A stretch of 64,000 nucleotides of DNA from Philhelius pedissequus (Eukaryota; Arthropoda; Insecta; Diptera; Syrphidae): positions 194,945,220 through 195,009,219 of the forward strand of contig OU343161.1 in the NCBI GenBank assembly GCA_910595825.1, read 5' to 3'. Below are positions 52,510 through 63,666 of the stretch, piece by piece. Numbering within the stretch: the stretch's first letter is position 1; each line of letters starts with the position of its first letter. The position numbers and the translations under genes were made by a program. The notes beneath the pieces were generated by a model. That model made no database searches. It saw nothing but the letters and a program-made list of their open reading frames with translations, and was not told the DNA's origin.

Positions 52510-54050
52510 TTGTTTAACAACCATTCATTTGAGGTCCTTCTTTCTCCATTTTATTCAATCCGAGGCCTCTTTTTTCCATGTAAGCATGGAGCATATTATT
52601 AGCAGAGTGGCAAAAAATTTGCATTTTTTAAGTTGCGCTAGTAATCATATGCCTTAAAATAAAATATAAGTTAGGAGAACAATTGATAATTTTGCTTGTA
52701 AACAAATTGATCACTGAATAATTCGAAAAATTAGTTGACCAAAAGTAATGTAAAGCAAATATTCATCAATTTTACATAACGTGTTACGAATACTTAAAAA
52801 ATCATTGGGATGTATGTTAAAGAAATGAAGTTTTTAGTTGGGTAATTCTTCGAAACACTCCTAATTCCTTCCTGGCCAGATATAGAATCTTCGTTATGTT
52901 TTCTCAACCAAAAGTAGAGGTATACAACTATTAATGACTCCACCTTGTTTGACGAATTTGTGTGTCACAAAATTATAAAGAAATGGATAAAGAACAAAAA
53001 AAAACTGTGGCCGAGATAGGGAAAGACATATTTTAGCATTTTTACGAAGTATAAACTTCAAAATTTTTTACTTATTGTCGAGTTAGGCCTCTGTCTGCCA
53101 GGTTCAAATGCTCCAACCGAAAAAGTTATTTGAATAATTAATAATATTACGACAAATGAAAACACACAACTGAATTGTTGAAACTCTCAGAGCAATGTTA
53201 ATGGTAAAATTAAACTATAGTTTTAGCTGCTAGGAATTTAAAAAATATTTAATAGGAAACGATAATATCATCAATTATTATTATTAATGTTTATTTTTCA
53301 AAGATTTGGTAAAACAAAAGGTTGAATATTAAAAAAAAAATAGAAAGTTTGTGCATTTTGAGAATTTTTTGATATTATACCAAACAAGTTTTTCAATGTT
53401 CAAATTTATGTACCGGGTTTTGCTCAGAGAAATATGGCCACCGTTCTTATAGTACCTGCCTACATAATATCGCAGGCCTTTTGCTTTTCTTCGATCTTAG
53501 ATTTTAGAACAGCTGAGTAAGGAGGATGGAGCTAATTACCAAACCATTTTCCTAAATCAATGAAATGATGCTCTGTATTTTAAATTTTTAAATGTGTTCC
53601 TGTGGTATAAAGTATGTATGGGTGCGTGATGGTGTATGTGTGTGCTTTAAATAATTTAATTTTTCACCTCCAGCAAAAAGTTTTACTTTGTGTTGATATG
53701 GCTTTTCATTAAACTGATTGCTTGACTGCTTGTATCTGGTATAGGTATGTATAGATAGCTTGTCGTGTTTTACCACCTCCACAAAGTCAATCAATCGATG
53801 ATGAGATATCGAAAAGTTTCTATGGTTTGATTAAAGTTTAATGTTTCTTAACACTGTGAAGGGAAGAAGTTTGATTTTGTTTTCAAAGACGTCTTATCTT
53901 GTGGACACAGATACATATATGTTAAACCATTTTATGACATCAGAAACGAAGCCAAAATTTTCCTGAAAATCATCCATATAACTTAAGACCAATTGACTTC
54001 CTATTCTAATATAAAACTGAAATACTTATGGAAGTGAAACTATGAAGTGA
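52510..54050. other. no gene seen
   Basis: AT-rich; GTGTATGTGTGTG simple sequence at 53630-53645; no motif-bearing ORF. Confidence 0.5.
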
Positions 54051-54231
54051 TTAAAAAGTTATCATTTCATTTCTCGCAGCCATTTTTTTTATTTTTCCAC
54101 TTCGTGAAATCACCGTATGTAATTTTGGAACTCGGTCTGATAAATGTTTGACAAAAACATGTACTAAAGAAAACTTGGGGATAGTGATTACGCATTGCAG
54201 CCTTGGCTTATAAGTTCTATATTGACTAATC
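54051..54231 (-). mobile_element. degenerate DINE-like flank left of the satellite
   Basis: 54195-54231 (GCAGCCTTGGCTTATAAGTTC then TATTGACTAATC) lines up with the family block CAGCCGTTTAGGCTGTAGATC then GTTCTACAGACAG, which normally precedes the tract. Weak but correctly placed. The left part of this region is not recognisable. Confidence 0.45.
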
Positions 54232-56384
54232 TGACTGACAGACTGACAGACTGACAGACTGACAGACTGACAGACTGACAGACTGACAGACTGACAGACT
54301 GACAGACTGACAGACTGACAGACTGACAGACTGACAGACTGACATACTGACAGACTGACAGACAGACAGACTGACAGACTGACAGACTGACAGACTGACA
54401 GACTGACAGACTGACAGACTGACAGACTGACAGACTGACAGACTGACAGACTGACAGACTGACAGACTGACAGACTGATAGACTGACAGACTGACAGACT
54501 GACAGACTGACAAACTGACAGACTGACAGACTGACAGACTGACAGACTGACAGACTGACAGACTGACAGACTGACAGACTGACAGACTGACAGACTGACA
54601 GACTGACAGACTGACAGACTGACAGACTGACAGACTGACAGACTGACAGACTGACAGACTGACAGACTGACAGACTGACAGACTGACAGACTGACAGACT
54701 GACAGACTGACAAACTGACAGACTGACAGACTGACAGACTGACAGACTGACAGACTGACAGACTGACAGACTGACAGACTGACAGACTGACAGACTGACA
54801 GACTGACAGACTGACAGACTGACAGACTGACAGACTGACAGACTGACAGACTGACAGACTGACAGACTGACAGACTGACAGACTGACAGACTGACAGACT
54901 GACAGACTGACAGACTGACAGACTGACAGACTGACAGACTGACAGACTGACAGACTGACAGACTGACAGACTGACAGACTGACAGACTGACAGACTGACA
55001 GACTGACAGACTGACAGACTGACAGACTGACAGACTGACAGACTGACAGACTGACAGACTGACAGACTGACAGACTGACAGACTGACAGACTGACAGACT
55101 GACAGACTGACAGACTGACAGACTGACAGATTGACAGACTGATAGACTGACAGACTGACAGACTGACAGACTGACAGACTGACAGACTGACAGACTGACA
55201 GACTGACAGACTGACAGACTGATAGACTGACAGACTGACAGACTGACAGACTGACAGACTGACAGACTGACAGACTGACAGACTGACAGACTGACAGACT
55301 GACAGACTGACAGACTGACAGACTGACAGACTGACAGACTGACAGACTGACAGACTGACAGACTGACAGACTGACAGACTGACAGACTGACAGACTGACA
55401 GACTGACAGACTGACAGACGGACAGACTGACAGACTGACAGACTGACAGACTGACAGACTGACAGACTGACAGACTGACAGACTGACAGACTGACAGACT
55501 GACAGACTGACAGACTGACAGACTGACAGACTGACAGACTGACAGACTGACAGACTGACAGACTGACAGACTGACAGACTGACAGACTGACAGACTGACA
55601 GACTGACAGACTGACAGACTGACAGACTGACAGACTGACAGACTGACAGACTGACAGACTGACAGACTGACAGACTGACAGACTGACAGACTGACAGACT
55701 GACAGACTGACAGACTGACAGACTGACAGACTGACAGACTGACAGACTGACAGACTGACAGACTGACAGACTGACAGACTGACAGACTGACAGACTGACA
55801 GACTGACAGACTGACAGACTGACAGACTGACAGACTGACAGACTGACAGACTGACAGACTGACAGACTGACAGACTGACAGACTGACCGACTGGCAGACT
55901 GACAGACTGACAGACTGACAGACTGACAGACTGACAGACTGACAGACTGACAGACTGACAGACTGACAGACTGACAGACTGACAGACTGACAGACTGACA
56001 GACTGACAGACTGACAGACTGACAGACTGACAGACTGACAGACTGACAGACTGACAGACTGACAGACTGACAGACTGACAGACTGACAGACTGACAGACT
56101 GACAGACTGACAGACTGACAGACTGACAGACTGACAGACTGACAGACTGACAGACTGACAGACTGACAGACTGACAGACTGACAGACTGACAGACTGACA
56201 GACTGACAGACTGACAGACTGACAGACTGACAGACTGACAGACTGACAGACTGACAGACTGACAGACTGACAGACTGACAGACTGACAGACTGACAGACT
56301 GACAGACTGACAGACTGACAGACTGACAGACTGACAGACTGACAGACTGACAGACTGACAGACTGACAGACTGACAGACGGACA
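54232..56384. repeat. 8-bp tandem satellite (GACTGACA)n, about 269 units over 2.15 kb
   Basis: Unit GACTGACA (equivalently GACAGACT) repeated with roughly a dozen single-base variants (for example GACATACT near 54340, GACAAACT near 54510 and 54710, GATAGACT near 54477, 55140 and 55220, ACCGACTGGCAG near 55886, GACGGACA near 55420 and 56377) and one 4-base phase change near 54360. The right flank (56377-56510) is the GTCT-tract family's right-of-tract block, so the array is an expanded tract of that element. On the minus strand the octamer has no stop in any frame and reads as (SVCQSVSL)n; this is not evidence for a protein. Confidence 0.95.
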
Positions 56385-56510
56385 TAATTTTTACACCATT
56401 TTTTTGTCTTCGCTATCATCGTAATGTCATGTTTGATTGTTATCTCAAAACTTTTTTTTTGACGAATGCATAACCTGCCTTATAGTACCTGTAATCGCAA
56501 GAAAAAAATG
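56385..56510 (-). mobile_element. DINE-like flank right of the satellite
   Basis: TTTTTTTGTCTTCGCTATCATCG (split by position), TAATGTCATGTTTGATTG, ATCTCAAAACTTTTTTTTTGACG, GCATAACCTGCCTTATAGTACC, TGTAATCGCAAG. It matches in order the segment right of the tract in the copy at 57785-57925. Confidence 0.75.
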
Positions 56511-57105
56511 ATAAATATAAAAATGATGAATTAAGAACTGCTAAAAAAATTAAATAAATATCAAATCAAAATCGGCTTAGTTTAATTTTTAGTTTGCATG
56601 TTTGAACAAAGTCAATGGTTTAGTTCAAAAGTTCGTTACTGCAAGCGTACAAAATGCCATCGTTTAATTTCAAACGAAAACGACACACTCATCAAAAAGA
56701 AGCAATCTACGGTAGACGTTTTTTAGGTCGCTTGGTTCTATGACTTTTCATAGATATTAAAAGTATTTTTTTCTGGAATAGTAACTTAAAAACAAATATG
56801 TGTTGTATCTACTTTTTATGTAACTATTAGAGCTTAAGATGTAAGCTCGCTATAAGTTAAGTTAGTTATTTCAAATAATTTTTTACAATTGTTAAATTAT
56901 AATTCTATTTTGCACAAAATCCTCTATTCTAAAAGTGTGTCTTGCCACAATTGTAGCATTTTAATGTTGAATCTACACAATAATACATACGGCCACGGTA
57001 AAAAAAAACACTTTTCAACTAATAATATTTTTGAAGTAATTTCATAACGATAACAAATGCGTAGAAGTACAGGCCGTAAAACTTCTTGCAAAAAAATAAG
57101 AACTA
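56511..57105. other. no gene seen
   Basis: AT-rich; no TE ends or protein-like ORFs. Confidence 0.5.
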
Positions 57106-57107
57106 AA

Positions 57108-57930
57108 ATGCACGACTGGATTGCACGTACTTGCTCCTATGTTCGATCACATTATATGCAAACGATTCTAAAAAGAAACGTCTAGCTAAATGTGTTTTTA
57201 AAGTCGTTTTTCAATTAATTTTTAATATATAAAAATTCTAATTTTTTTTTTTTTTAATTGGTATGAACATTTTAAATATTTAATAATTTAAATTTGAAAA
57301 CAAAATTTCAGAAAAAAGACCCACCCGTTTTCGAAATATTGAATTTTCAAAAAAAAAATTTTGTTTTCAAAAATCCAAAAAAAACTATTTCTCGAAAATT
57401 TTGAAATGCAGTGTTATTTAGAATTTGAAGGGTCTCCTGTATAAAAATTTTGATCGACATCCGTTGAGCCATTTATGAGAAAGTCATAAATCAATAAAAT
57501 GGCTGTATCGCTGGTACCGTTAATAACCAAATAGTTACAAACAAAAATTTCGGCCAAAATGTAGACCATACTCAAGTTAGTATACACACCAATTTTTATC
57601 AAAATGTTTAGCGCCGTTTTCGAGATAATTAAGACGCTAGAAAAATTTGTATGGCAAGTGCCTTTATTCTTAGGGCTAAAACAACGATTCAAAAATCTAT
57701 TTTGGACAATCACCTAAAACGCCCAAGTACGAAATTTGTACAAAAGCGGTTCAGCCGTTTAGGCTGTAGATCGTTCTACAGACAGAGAGACAGACAGACG
57801 GATTAGACGGACCCACTTTTTTGGTGATCTCTATAATCGTAATGTTAACTTTGATTAAAATCTCGAGTTCGATTTTTTTTCCAAATGCAAAACTTGCCAT
57901 ATAGTACCTATATCGCAAGTAAAAAATAAG
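57108..57930 (-). mobile_element. DINE-like element, best full-length copy in the window
   Basis: Runs from AAAATGCACGACTGGATTGC and GATCACATTATATGCAAACG, through TATTGAATTTTCAAA and TGGCAAGTGCCTTTATTC, AATCACCTAAAACGCC, TTTAGGCTGTAGATCG, the tract ACAGACAGAGAGACAGACAGA (57778-57800; split), GGACCCACTTTTTTGGTG, AATCTCGAGTTCG, to TATAGTACCTATATCGCAAGTA. About 820 bp, noncoding. Usable as the reference for the family. Confidence 0.75.
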
Positions 57931-57934
57931 AACA

Positions 57935-59985
57935 ATAAAATCAAAAACAAAAAAGCGTTCCGAGGTTTTAAGGGTTCAACCCGACACTATAGACGGATTA
58001 TATTTATCCCAATCGATATTAGAAGAATGCTTATCGTGAAATGTATACCTTCATATTCTATTTGTCTAAGGCAAATTGGAAAATTACCGTACTTTAAAAT
58101 ATCATCCTTTTAATTATAAAATGAATTCTGGCAAAAATAATAAATTCATAGTTGCTATTATAACACACAAAATTTCTACAGGACAAACTTTTGAAACCCC
58201 AATTCTAGTTTCTGTTGATGAAAAAAATAATAATTACATTGCCTCAAGGCAACATAACTATTTCTTTTTGATCTTCATTATACTGCCAGACTATAAGTTG
58301 GTTTGATTGCTGCACGCAAACTTTATTTTAAATTGAAAATATAAATATATTTTCTAAAATCTTTTGAATAAGGACAACAACGTCCATTTTTTCTTATCCA
58401 AGTATTTTTTAAAATGATTTTCTTTTGAGGACATTTTTATATTCATAAAGACTTATTTTACAATTCCGTTTTATCATTTATTGTTGCTTTGATCAACCAA
58501 AACATTTCTATAATATCGTTTGCTGTTTGCTCCGTTGTTAACTTTATTATGTGCATACAAATTATTACAAGGTGAATCAATTAAAATGTTGAATTTACTC
58601 TCTGATGATGGTGACGGGGCTCGGCGTCTGACTCATTCTCTCTTGGTCCTCGCATCTTATCTATGACTTCAAGTTCTTCTAAATTTCGGTCGTGATGTTG
58701 GTGATGCACTCTAGTAAAGTTATCATCATTTATCTGCTTCGTAGCCATCGTCATCATCGTCATTCAAAGTTTATCGTAAACACAACTTCATATTCATCTT
58801 GACCGTAAAAAGGATTTCTTTATGGAAGTTTTTTTTTGTGTGTGTGGGTGTTTCTTTTTTGTTGTGTTTTTTTAATGCAAATTGCAGCATTTTGCATAAT
58901 TTACAAAATTAAAACTTTTCGCAAGGACTTTGTTGATTTTCAGCCATCAATCTTGCTGACCAAAAAAATTACTGTCAACTCATCCACAGATTGTAAATCT
59001 TCGGAGGAATTCCAAAGTATATGCAAAGTACGTTCACTGGTCCTATAATGTGTGTACAATATTCTGAAAAGGAGTTTAGGATGTATGTTTGCAGGAAGGA
59101 TAACAGGAAATCCATTAAATAAATTCCTTGCAACATGTAATTTGAAGCAATGAATGTATAAAACTTATCCGGATAGCTGACAAACTTCAGGGTCATAAAG
59201 GATTCATGTAAGAAACGATTAATCCTTTTTATCGTTTTTATTTGTCGTCAAAATGCATTACATAATTGTTTCCGAAACTGCTGTCCACAAACAAATAATA
59301 ATTCAAAAATCACACCTATTCTGCTACATGCTGCGAACAAAATACGTAGACAAAACATGCAAATATTTTTTCATCGTTTAAAAAATAGAATCTTAGAAAT
59401 AATGGTTGTGTTATATCGACTATGACTATCTTTCATGTATTCTGAATGTGATTAAGTGAGATTAGTTTGACCCCGCTCAGGAGATTTATTATCTACTATT
59501 GAAAGAATATAGTTTTTCCATGGATTGTATTTTTTCGTTCCTCCTATTTTCACTTGAATTTACATGCATTTTGTTCGGAAACAGGATACATAAAAGTCCA
59601 AAGACTTTCAACAATGAATATTATGTAGGTGTATGGTTAGGGAACCGTTTACGAACTAAAGTTCGTTGCTAACAAAGGAGTTTGGTGTTTGATAAGACAT
59701 TAAGTGCAAACTTGTTTGCCCTCATGACTGGCTGCATAGTATTCCCTCCAGGATATCGAAGACGAAAAGCTAGCATTTGTGTGGTAGAATTCTTTTTCTA
59801 CCAACTTATAGGTAATTTTGTCAATAGCTCTTAAAATAAAAACGTCCTTATTCGTTTAAGATTTTTGCAATATGTGGTTGTAAGTCGAAAGCCCCCAATA
59901 ACGATTTCTGTATTTAAGCCATATCTGGCTTCGATTTCAATAATTAAATTAGTTAGTTTGTTGACTACTTTTATTTAAAAAAAAT
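57935..59985. other. no assigned gene; weak coding hint at 58581-58763
   Basis: On the minus strand 58763-58581, a 60-codon ORF (MTMMTMATKQINDDNFTRVH ...) is rich in charged and His residues and lies in a locally GC-richer patch (58600-58770). It could be an exon of a host gene or chance. The rest (to 59985) is AT-rich without motifs. Confidence 0.35.
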
Positions 59986-59989
59986 AAAA

Positions 59990-60235
59990 AATTTCATAAA
60001 AAATGTCGTACTCGAGATTTTAATCAAACTTGACATTAAAATAATAGTGAACACCACAAAATTGGATCCCGTAATTCCGTCTGTCTGCCTGTCTGTACAT
60101 CGCTCTACAGCCTAAACGTTTGAAGCGAATGTCATCAAACTTACTATTTAAGTGTTTTAGGTGATATGAAATAGATTTTGCAATATTTTTTTGGCCCCAA
60201 GACTAACGGTACCTGCTTTATAATTTACATTTTAA
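59990..60235 (+). mobile_element. DINE-like element, left half only
   Basis: GTACTCGAGATTTTAATCAAAC, GACATTAAAATAATAGTGAACACC, CCGTCTGTCTGCCTGTC tract at 60078-60095, TCTACAGCCTAAACGTTTGAAGC, GGCCCCAAGACTAACGGTACC. The right half is missing. Confidence 0.7.
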
Positions 60236-60239
60236 TTCA

Positions 60240-60903
60240 GTTTTCTAAAAAAAAAACAAAAATATTTCAAAACTCAAAAGCAAACTTATGAATCTTAAAT
60301 CCAAGGAAAAGTTCTATTAAATCACTTTTCTCTTTATTTGTTGTATCTTTTTTGAGCGAGAAAAATACTCAGACGATATCGAAAACAATATCATAAAAAA
60401 AATAACATGAAATTTATGTGAACAATTGCATCAGGAATGGAAAAGGATTTCCAATTCGAAAAAGTTTTCTAAAGAATTTTTTCTATTAAAAAGTTATGTC
60501 ACATTTCATATAAAATACCAGACTTATGTTTGTGGAAAGTATTGAGGTTATTCGATTTTCATCTGGCTAAGGTACAAAAAAAAAAATAATTTTTAGAATT
60601 TTCGTTTTTGTCCCTATACCTACCTAATATATGTTGGTATATATATATGTTTTTCTTGACAGAGTGAACCTCTGGATGCATCAAGAGAAAATATTATTAT
60701 AGGCAGTTTGATAATAATCATATTGTCATATTTTTTTAACAGAATATTTCTTGGCAAAGTTTTTTTTGGTAGAATTTATTCGTAGGTGAGGTATATATAG
60801 GTACATATCTGCATACACTCGAAAAATAAATCCTGTAATTTTACTATCATAAAGCGAGGAAGCTTGTTGCCTACCATAATCGCAGTATTTTTAAGCACGT
60901 ATT
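60240..60903. other. no gene seen
   Basis: AT-rich with A-runs and a TATATATATG tract near 60640. Confidence 0.5.
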
Positions 60904-61079
60904 TGTTGAGCCGGATATCAAAAAGAAAAGACGATATTTACTTGATGAAGGTTCGAACAAAAAAGGAAGGAGATTTATTAACACAAAGTTAAAGTCAAGT
61001 TACAAGAATTATATATTATGCAGTTGGCACAATTGATAGCTGTACAGTAATTGTCAAGATTAATATTACAATTTTCACA
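60904..61079 (-). repeat. copia 3' LTR
   Basis: 176 bp. On the element strand it starts TGTGAAAATTG and ends CCGGCTCAACA. Contains AATAAA on the minus strand (in GTGTTAATAAATCTCC), a likely poly(A) signal. Confidence 0.9.
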
Positions 61080-61100
61080 CTACCTCTTAATGTTTATCCA
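61080..61100 (-). promoter_or_regulatory. copia polypurine-like tract
   Basis: The minus strand reads ...AACATTAAGAGGTAG right before the 3' LTR. The purine run (AAGAGG) is short but correctly placed. Confidence 0.5.
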
Positions 61101-61243
61101 GTGTAGATGCAAAGTTTTATACAAAAAATATTTCAGTTAATTACTAATTCAATATTCCAAAGAATGTTGTTACTTTAAGTTACTTTAAATTCATTTAGGT
61201 ATAATATTTAATTTTTGGCAAAAGTATTCAAATTTCACTCTAC

Positions 61244-63281
61244 TCAACGGCTTCGTAAGTACATCTGCAATCTGGTCTTGCGTTGGCACATAAACCAAAT
61301 CGAATAGGCCTTCTTTAAACTTCTGATGAAGTGGAACCGGATGTCCACATGCTTGGTCCTTTTATGAAATTGAGCATTCTTCACCATTTTTAGGGCACTT
61401 TCGTTGTCCATAAAAAGGACCGCTTTAAGTTCTTTTCCAGAAAGGAGATCATAGAGCAGTGATTTTATCCAAACCAATTCCTTTACTACCTCAGACGCAG
61501 CTACGTATTCGGCCTCCGTTGTCGACAGACTGACACTTTTCTGCCTCTGCGAAGCCCAGCTAATGGGTGTTTCACTCATCAAAAAAACGAAACCACTTGT
61601 AGATCGCCGAGTTTGAATATCTCCGGCTTAATCAGCATCGCTATAAGAATCAAGATTAATTGTACAGTTATTTTTAAATAGTATACCGTATGTTGTAGTC
61701 CCCTTTATATATTTTAGTATACGTTTTACAGCATTAATATGTTCCGCAGACGGTTTATGCAAATGTCTTGAAACAACTCCAATGGCATAGGAGATATCTG
61801 GCCTTGTTGCTACTGCCAAGTACATAAGGCTCCCTACAGCTTCTCGGAAAGGAAACTTGCTGACAGGAATGTCTAAAGATGCAAGCTTAGATATTTCTGC
61901 AGGAGAGCACACAGGATGACATTCTGACATATTAAACTTCTGCAACAATCTTTTAGAATAATTGGTTGGGTTAAGATGAATTGAACCATCCATCCTGCGA
62001 TCGATTTGAAGTCCCAGATAAAATTCCGCATCAGACACCTTTACCTCGAAAAAGGTTTTTAGGTACTCGATAAGCCGGACCACGAGTCTTCCATCACTCG
62101 CAGTAATTAGTCCGTCGTCAATATATGTATAACGCCATCAAAATCTTCTCTTTGCCCGACTGATGAACAAAAACACACGAAAATTGAACCGTTCCAACAA
62201 ATTAGTGAATTGTAGGTCCCAATACCTGCAAGCTTGTTTCAGTCCATAAAGACCTTTATTCAATTTACACACATCCGCTGTAGTCACCATGCCCTTCAGG
62301 CTGCGACATATATATTTCCTTATCCAGTTAACCATTAAAAAACGCCGTCTTGACGTCAAACTGCTTCAGAACGAGGTTCTCAACAACAGAAATAGCAATG
62401 ATGGCTCTGATGGATGCGAACCTGACAACTTGGCTGAATGTCTCCGTGTAATCTATACCTTACTTCTGAGTAACTCCACGTACCACAAGGCGAGCCTTAT
62501 ACCGGTCAATCTTGGCATCCTTTGACAATTTTACCTTAAACACCCATTTATTGTCAATCACTTTTCTCTGGTCAGGAAGAAAAACCAGATCCCACGTTTT
62601 ATTCAGATGAAGTGCATCGATCTCCCCGTTCATCGCCTCAATCCACTTTTACGCATCAGCTGATTTAATCGCTTCATCATAATCCTTGGGCTCCAAACAT
62701 TCATTTACTAACGCATACCCTTCTTACATTATTGTTAGAGCGCAATTAGTTGCACAATCTTATTTTTGTATGTGGCTGCGAAGTCTCTCTCGATAATTTT
62801 CGGATCTACTCAAACCTGCGGTATTTATGTTGTCTTCTGCACTGTTCCGAAACTGATCCAATTCAGAGTGTTGTGGCTTAAAGCTTCGAAGCTTTTCTCG
62901 ATAATTCATAGCATTACAGGAAAGGGGCATATCATTTTGAGCACATTTATGCTCGTCTTGTTTTAAGCTGTTAGACTTGTCATTCTCTTTTGACGATTCG
63001 AGATCTAATTTTTCATACTTAATTGTAGTGTCATTCTTATGATGTTGAATTACAGAAATATTAGATTCATTTTTTAAAAACAATAATACGAGATATATTG
63101 ATTTTATTAGTTTCGGGCACCCAAACACGATAATCCTTTTGATTGTTAGGATACCCAACAAAATACCCATGTTGCGACTTCTTGTTCCATTTTTGTCGCT
63201 TTTAATTTTAACCTTAAATTTCCAGGTGCTCCATTACTCACTTGAGACAAATTTATCGACCTTCAATAAATCACCATCCAT
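61244..63281 (-). pseudogene. copia gag-pol remnant: gag start fused to integrase end, then RT and RNase H
   Basis: Starts at ATG 63281 with MDGDLLKVDKFVSSE, an in-frame stop, then WSTWKFKVKI (gag N-terminus of copia elements), up to about 63205. A deletion then leads directly into the integrase C-terminal block HGYFVGYPNNQKDYRVWVPE (about 63178-63115) and a Lys/Asp/Ser-rich linker (63080-62760). RT: WVFKVKLSKDAKIDRYKARL, FDVKTAFFNG, KLNKGLYGLKQACR, the catalytic box YIDD at 62125-62114, EFYLGLQIDR, and VGSLMYLAVATRPDISYAIG (61850-61780). RNase H: SWASQRQKSVSLSTTEAEYV and MDNESALKMVKN, H-RTKHVDIRFHFIR; stop at 61244. Frameshifts near 62130 and 62450 and other stops. It cannot produce integrase or protease. 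Confidence 0.9.
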
Positions 63282-63470
63282 GTCGAATTATAGGTTAATA
63301 ATAATAATTGCACCTTAATCTTATTAAACAACCAAATCCCAATCTTAAAAAAATGTATTTATTTAATTGTATTATGAAATGCAAGACCGAAAACCAAATT
63401 TGTTTGCCAAATTAAATTTAAGTTTACCGAGATTAAAATGAATTACTTTTTTTTTAATTTGACTAGTAGT

Positions 63471-63485
63471 CCTGGGCCCATAATC
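63471..63485 (-). promoter_or_regulatory. copia primer binding site (internal initiator-Met tRNA type)
   Basis: The minus strand reads GATTATGGGCCCAGG directly after the 5' LTR. Copia elements use an internal fragment of initiator methionine tRNA as primer, with a GGTTATGGGCCCAG-type site; the match is from memory. Confidence 0.75.
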
Positions 63486-63661
63486 TGTTGAGCCGGATAC
63501 CAAAAAGTAAAGACGATCTTTACTTGGTGATGTTTCGAACAAAAAAGGAAAGAGATTTATTAACACAAAGTTAAAGTCAAGTTACAAGAATTATACATTA
63601 TACAGTTGGCACAATTGATAGTTGTACAGTAATTATCAGGATTAATAATACAATTTTCACA
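63486..63661 (-). repeat. copia 5' LTR
   Basis: 176 bp, direct repeat of 60904-61079 with scattered substitutions and the same ends. It would hold the element's promoter on the minus strand. Confidence 0.9.
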
Positions 63662-63666
63662 GTATT

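Larger units (their letters stand above)
60904..63661 (-). mobile_element. copia element, structurally complete with large internal deletion
   Basis: 2,758 bp. Two direct LTRs of 176 bp (60904-61079 and 63486-63661), both TGTTGAGCCGGATA...TTTTCACA as read on the plus strand. GTATT lies on both sides (60899-60903, 63662-63666), a perfect 5-bp target duplication. A copia-type primer site lies next to the right (5') LTR and a short purine run next to the left (3') LTR. The interior is gag-pol on the minus strand with most of gag, protease and integrase deleted. LTRs differ at roughly a dozen sites by eye, so the insertion is not brand new. Confidence 0.9.

Noticed and set aside
54232..56384. CRISPR-like regular repeat array
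   Set aside because: The unit is 8 bp with no spacers, and the sequence is eukaryotic.
54188..56419. Two minus-strand ORFs of over 700 codons (SVCQSVSL repeats) and a third of 220
   Set aside because: They are translations of an 8-bp satellite that lacks stops on one strand; composition is fully explained by the repeat and there is no start context or unique domain.
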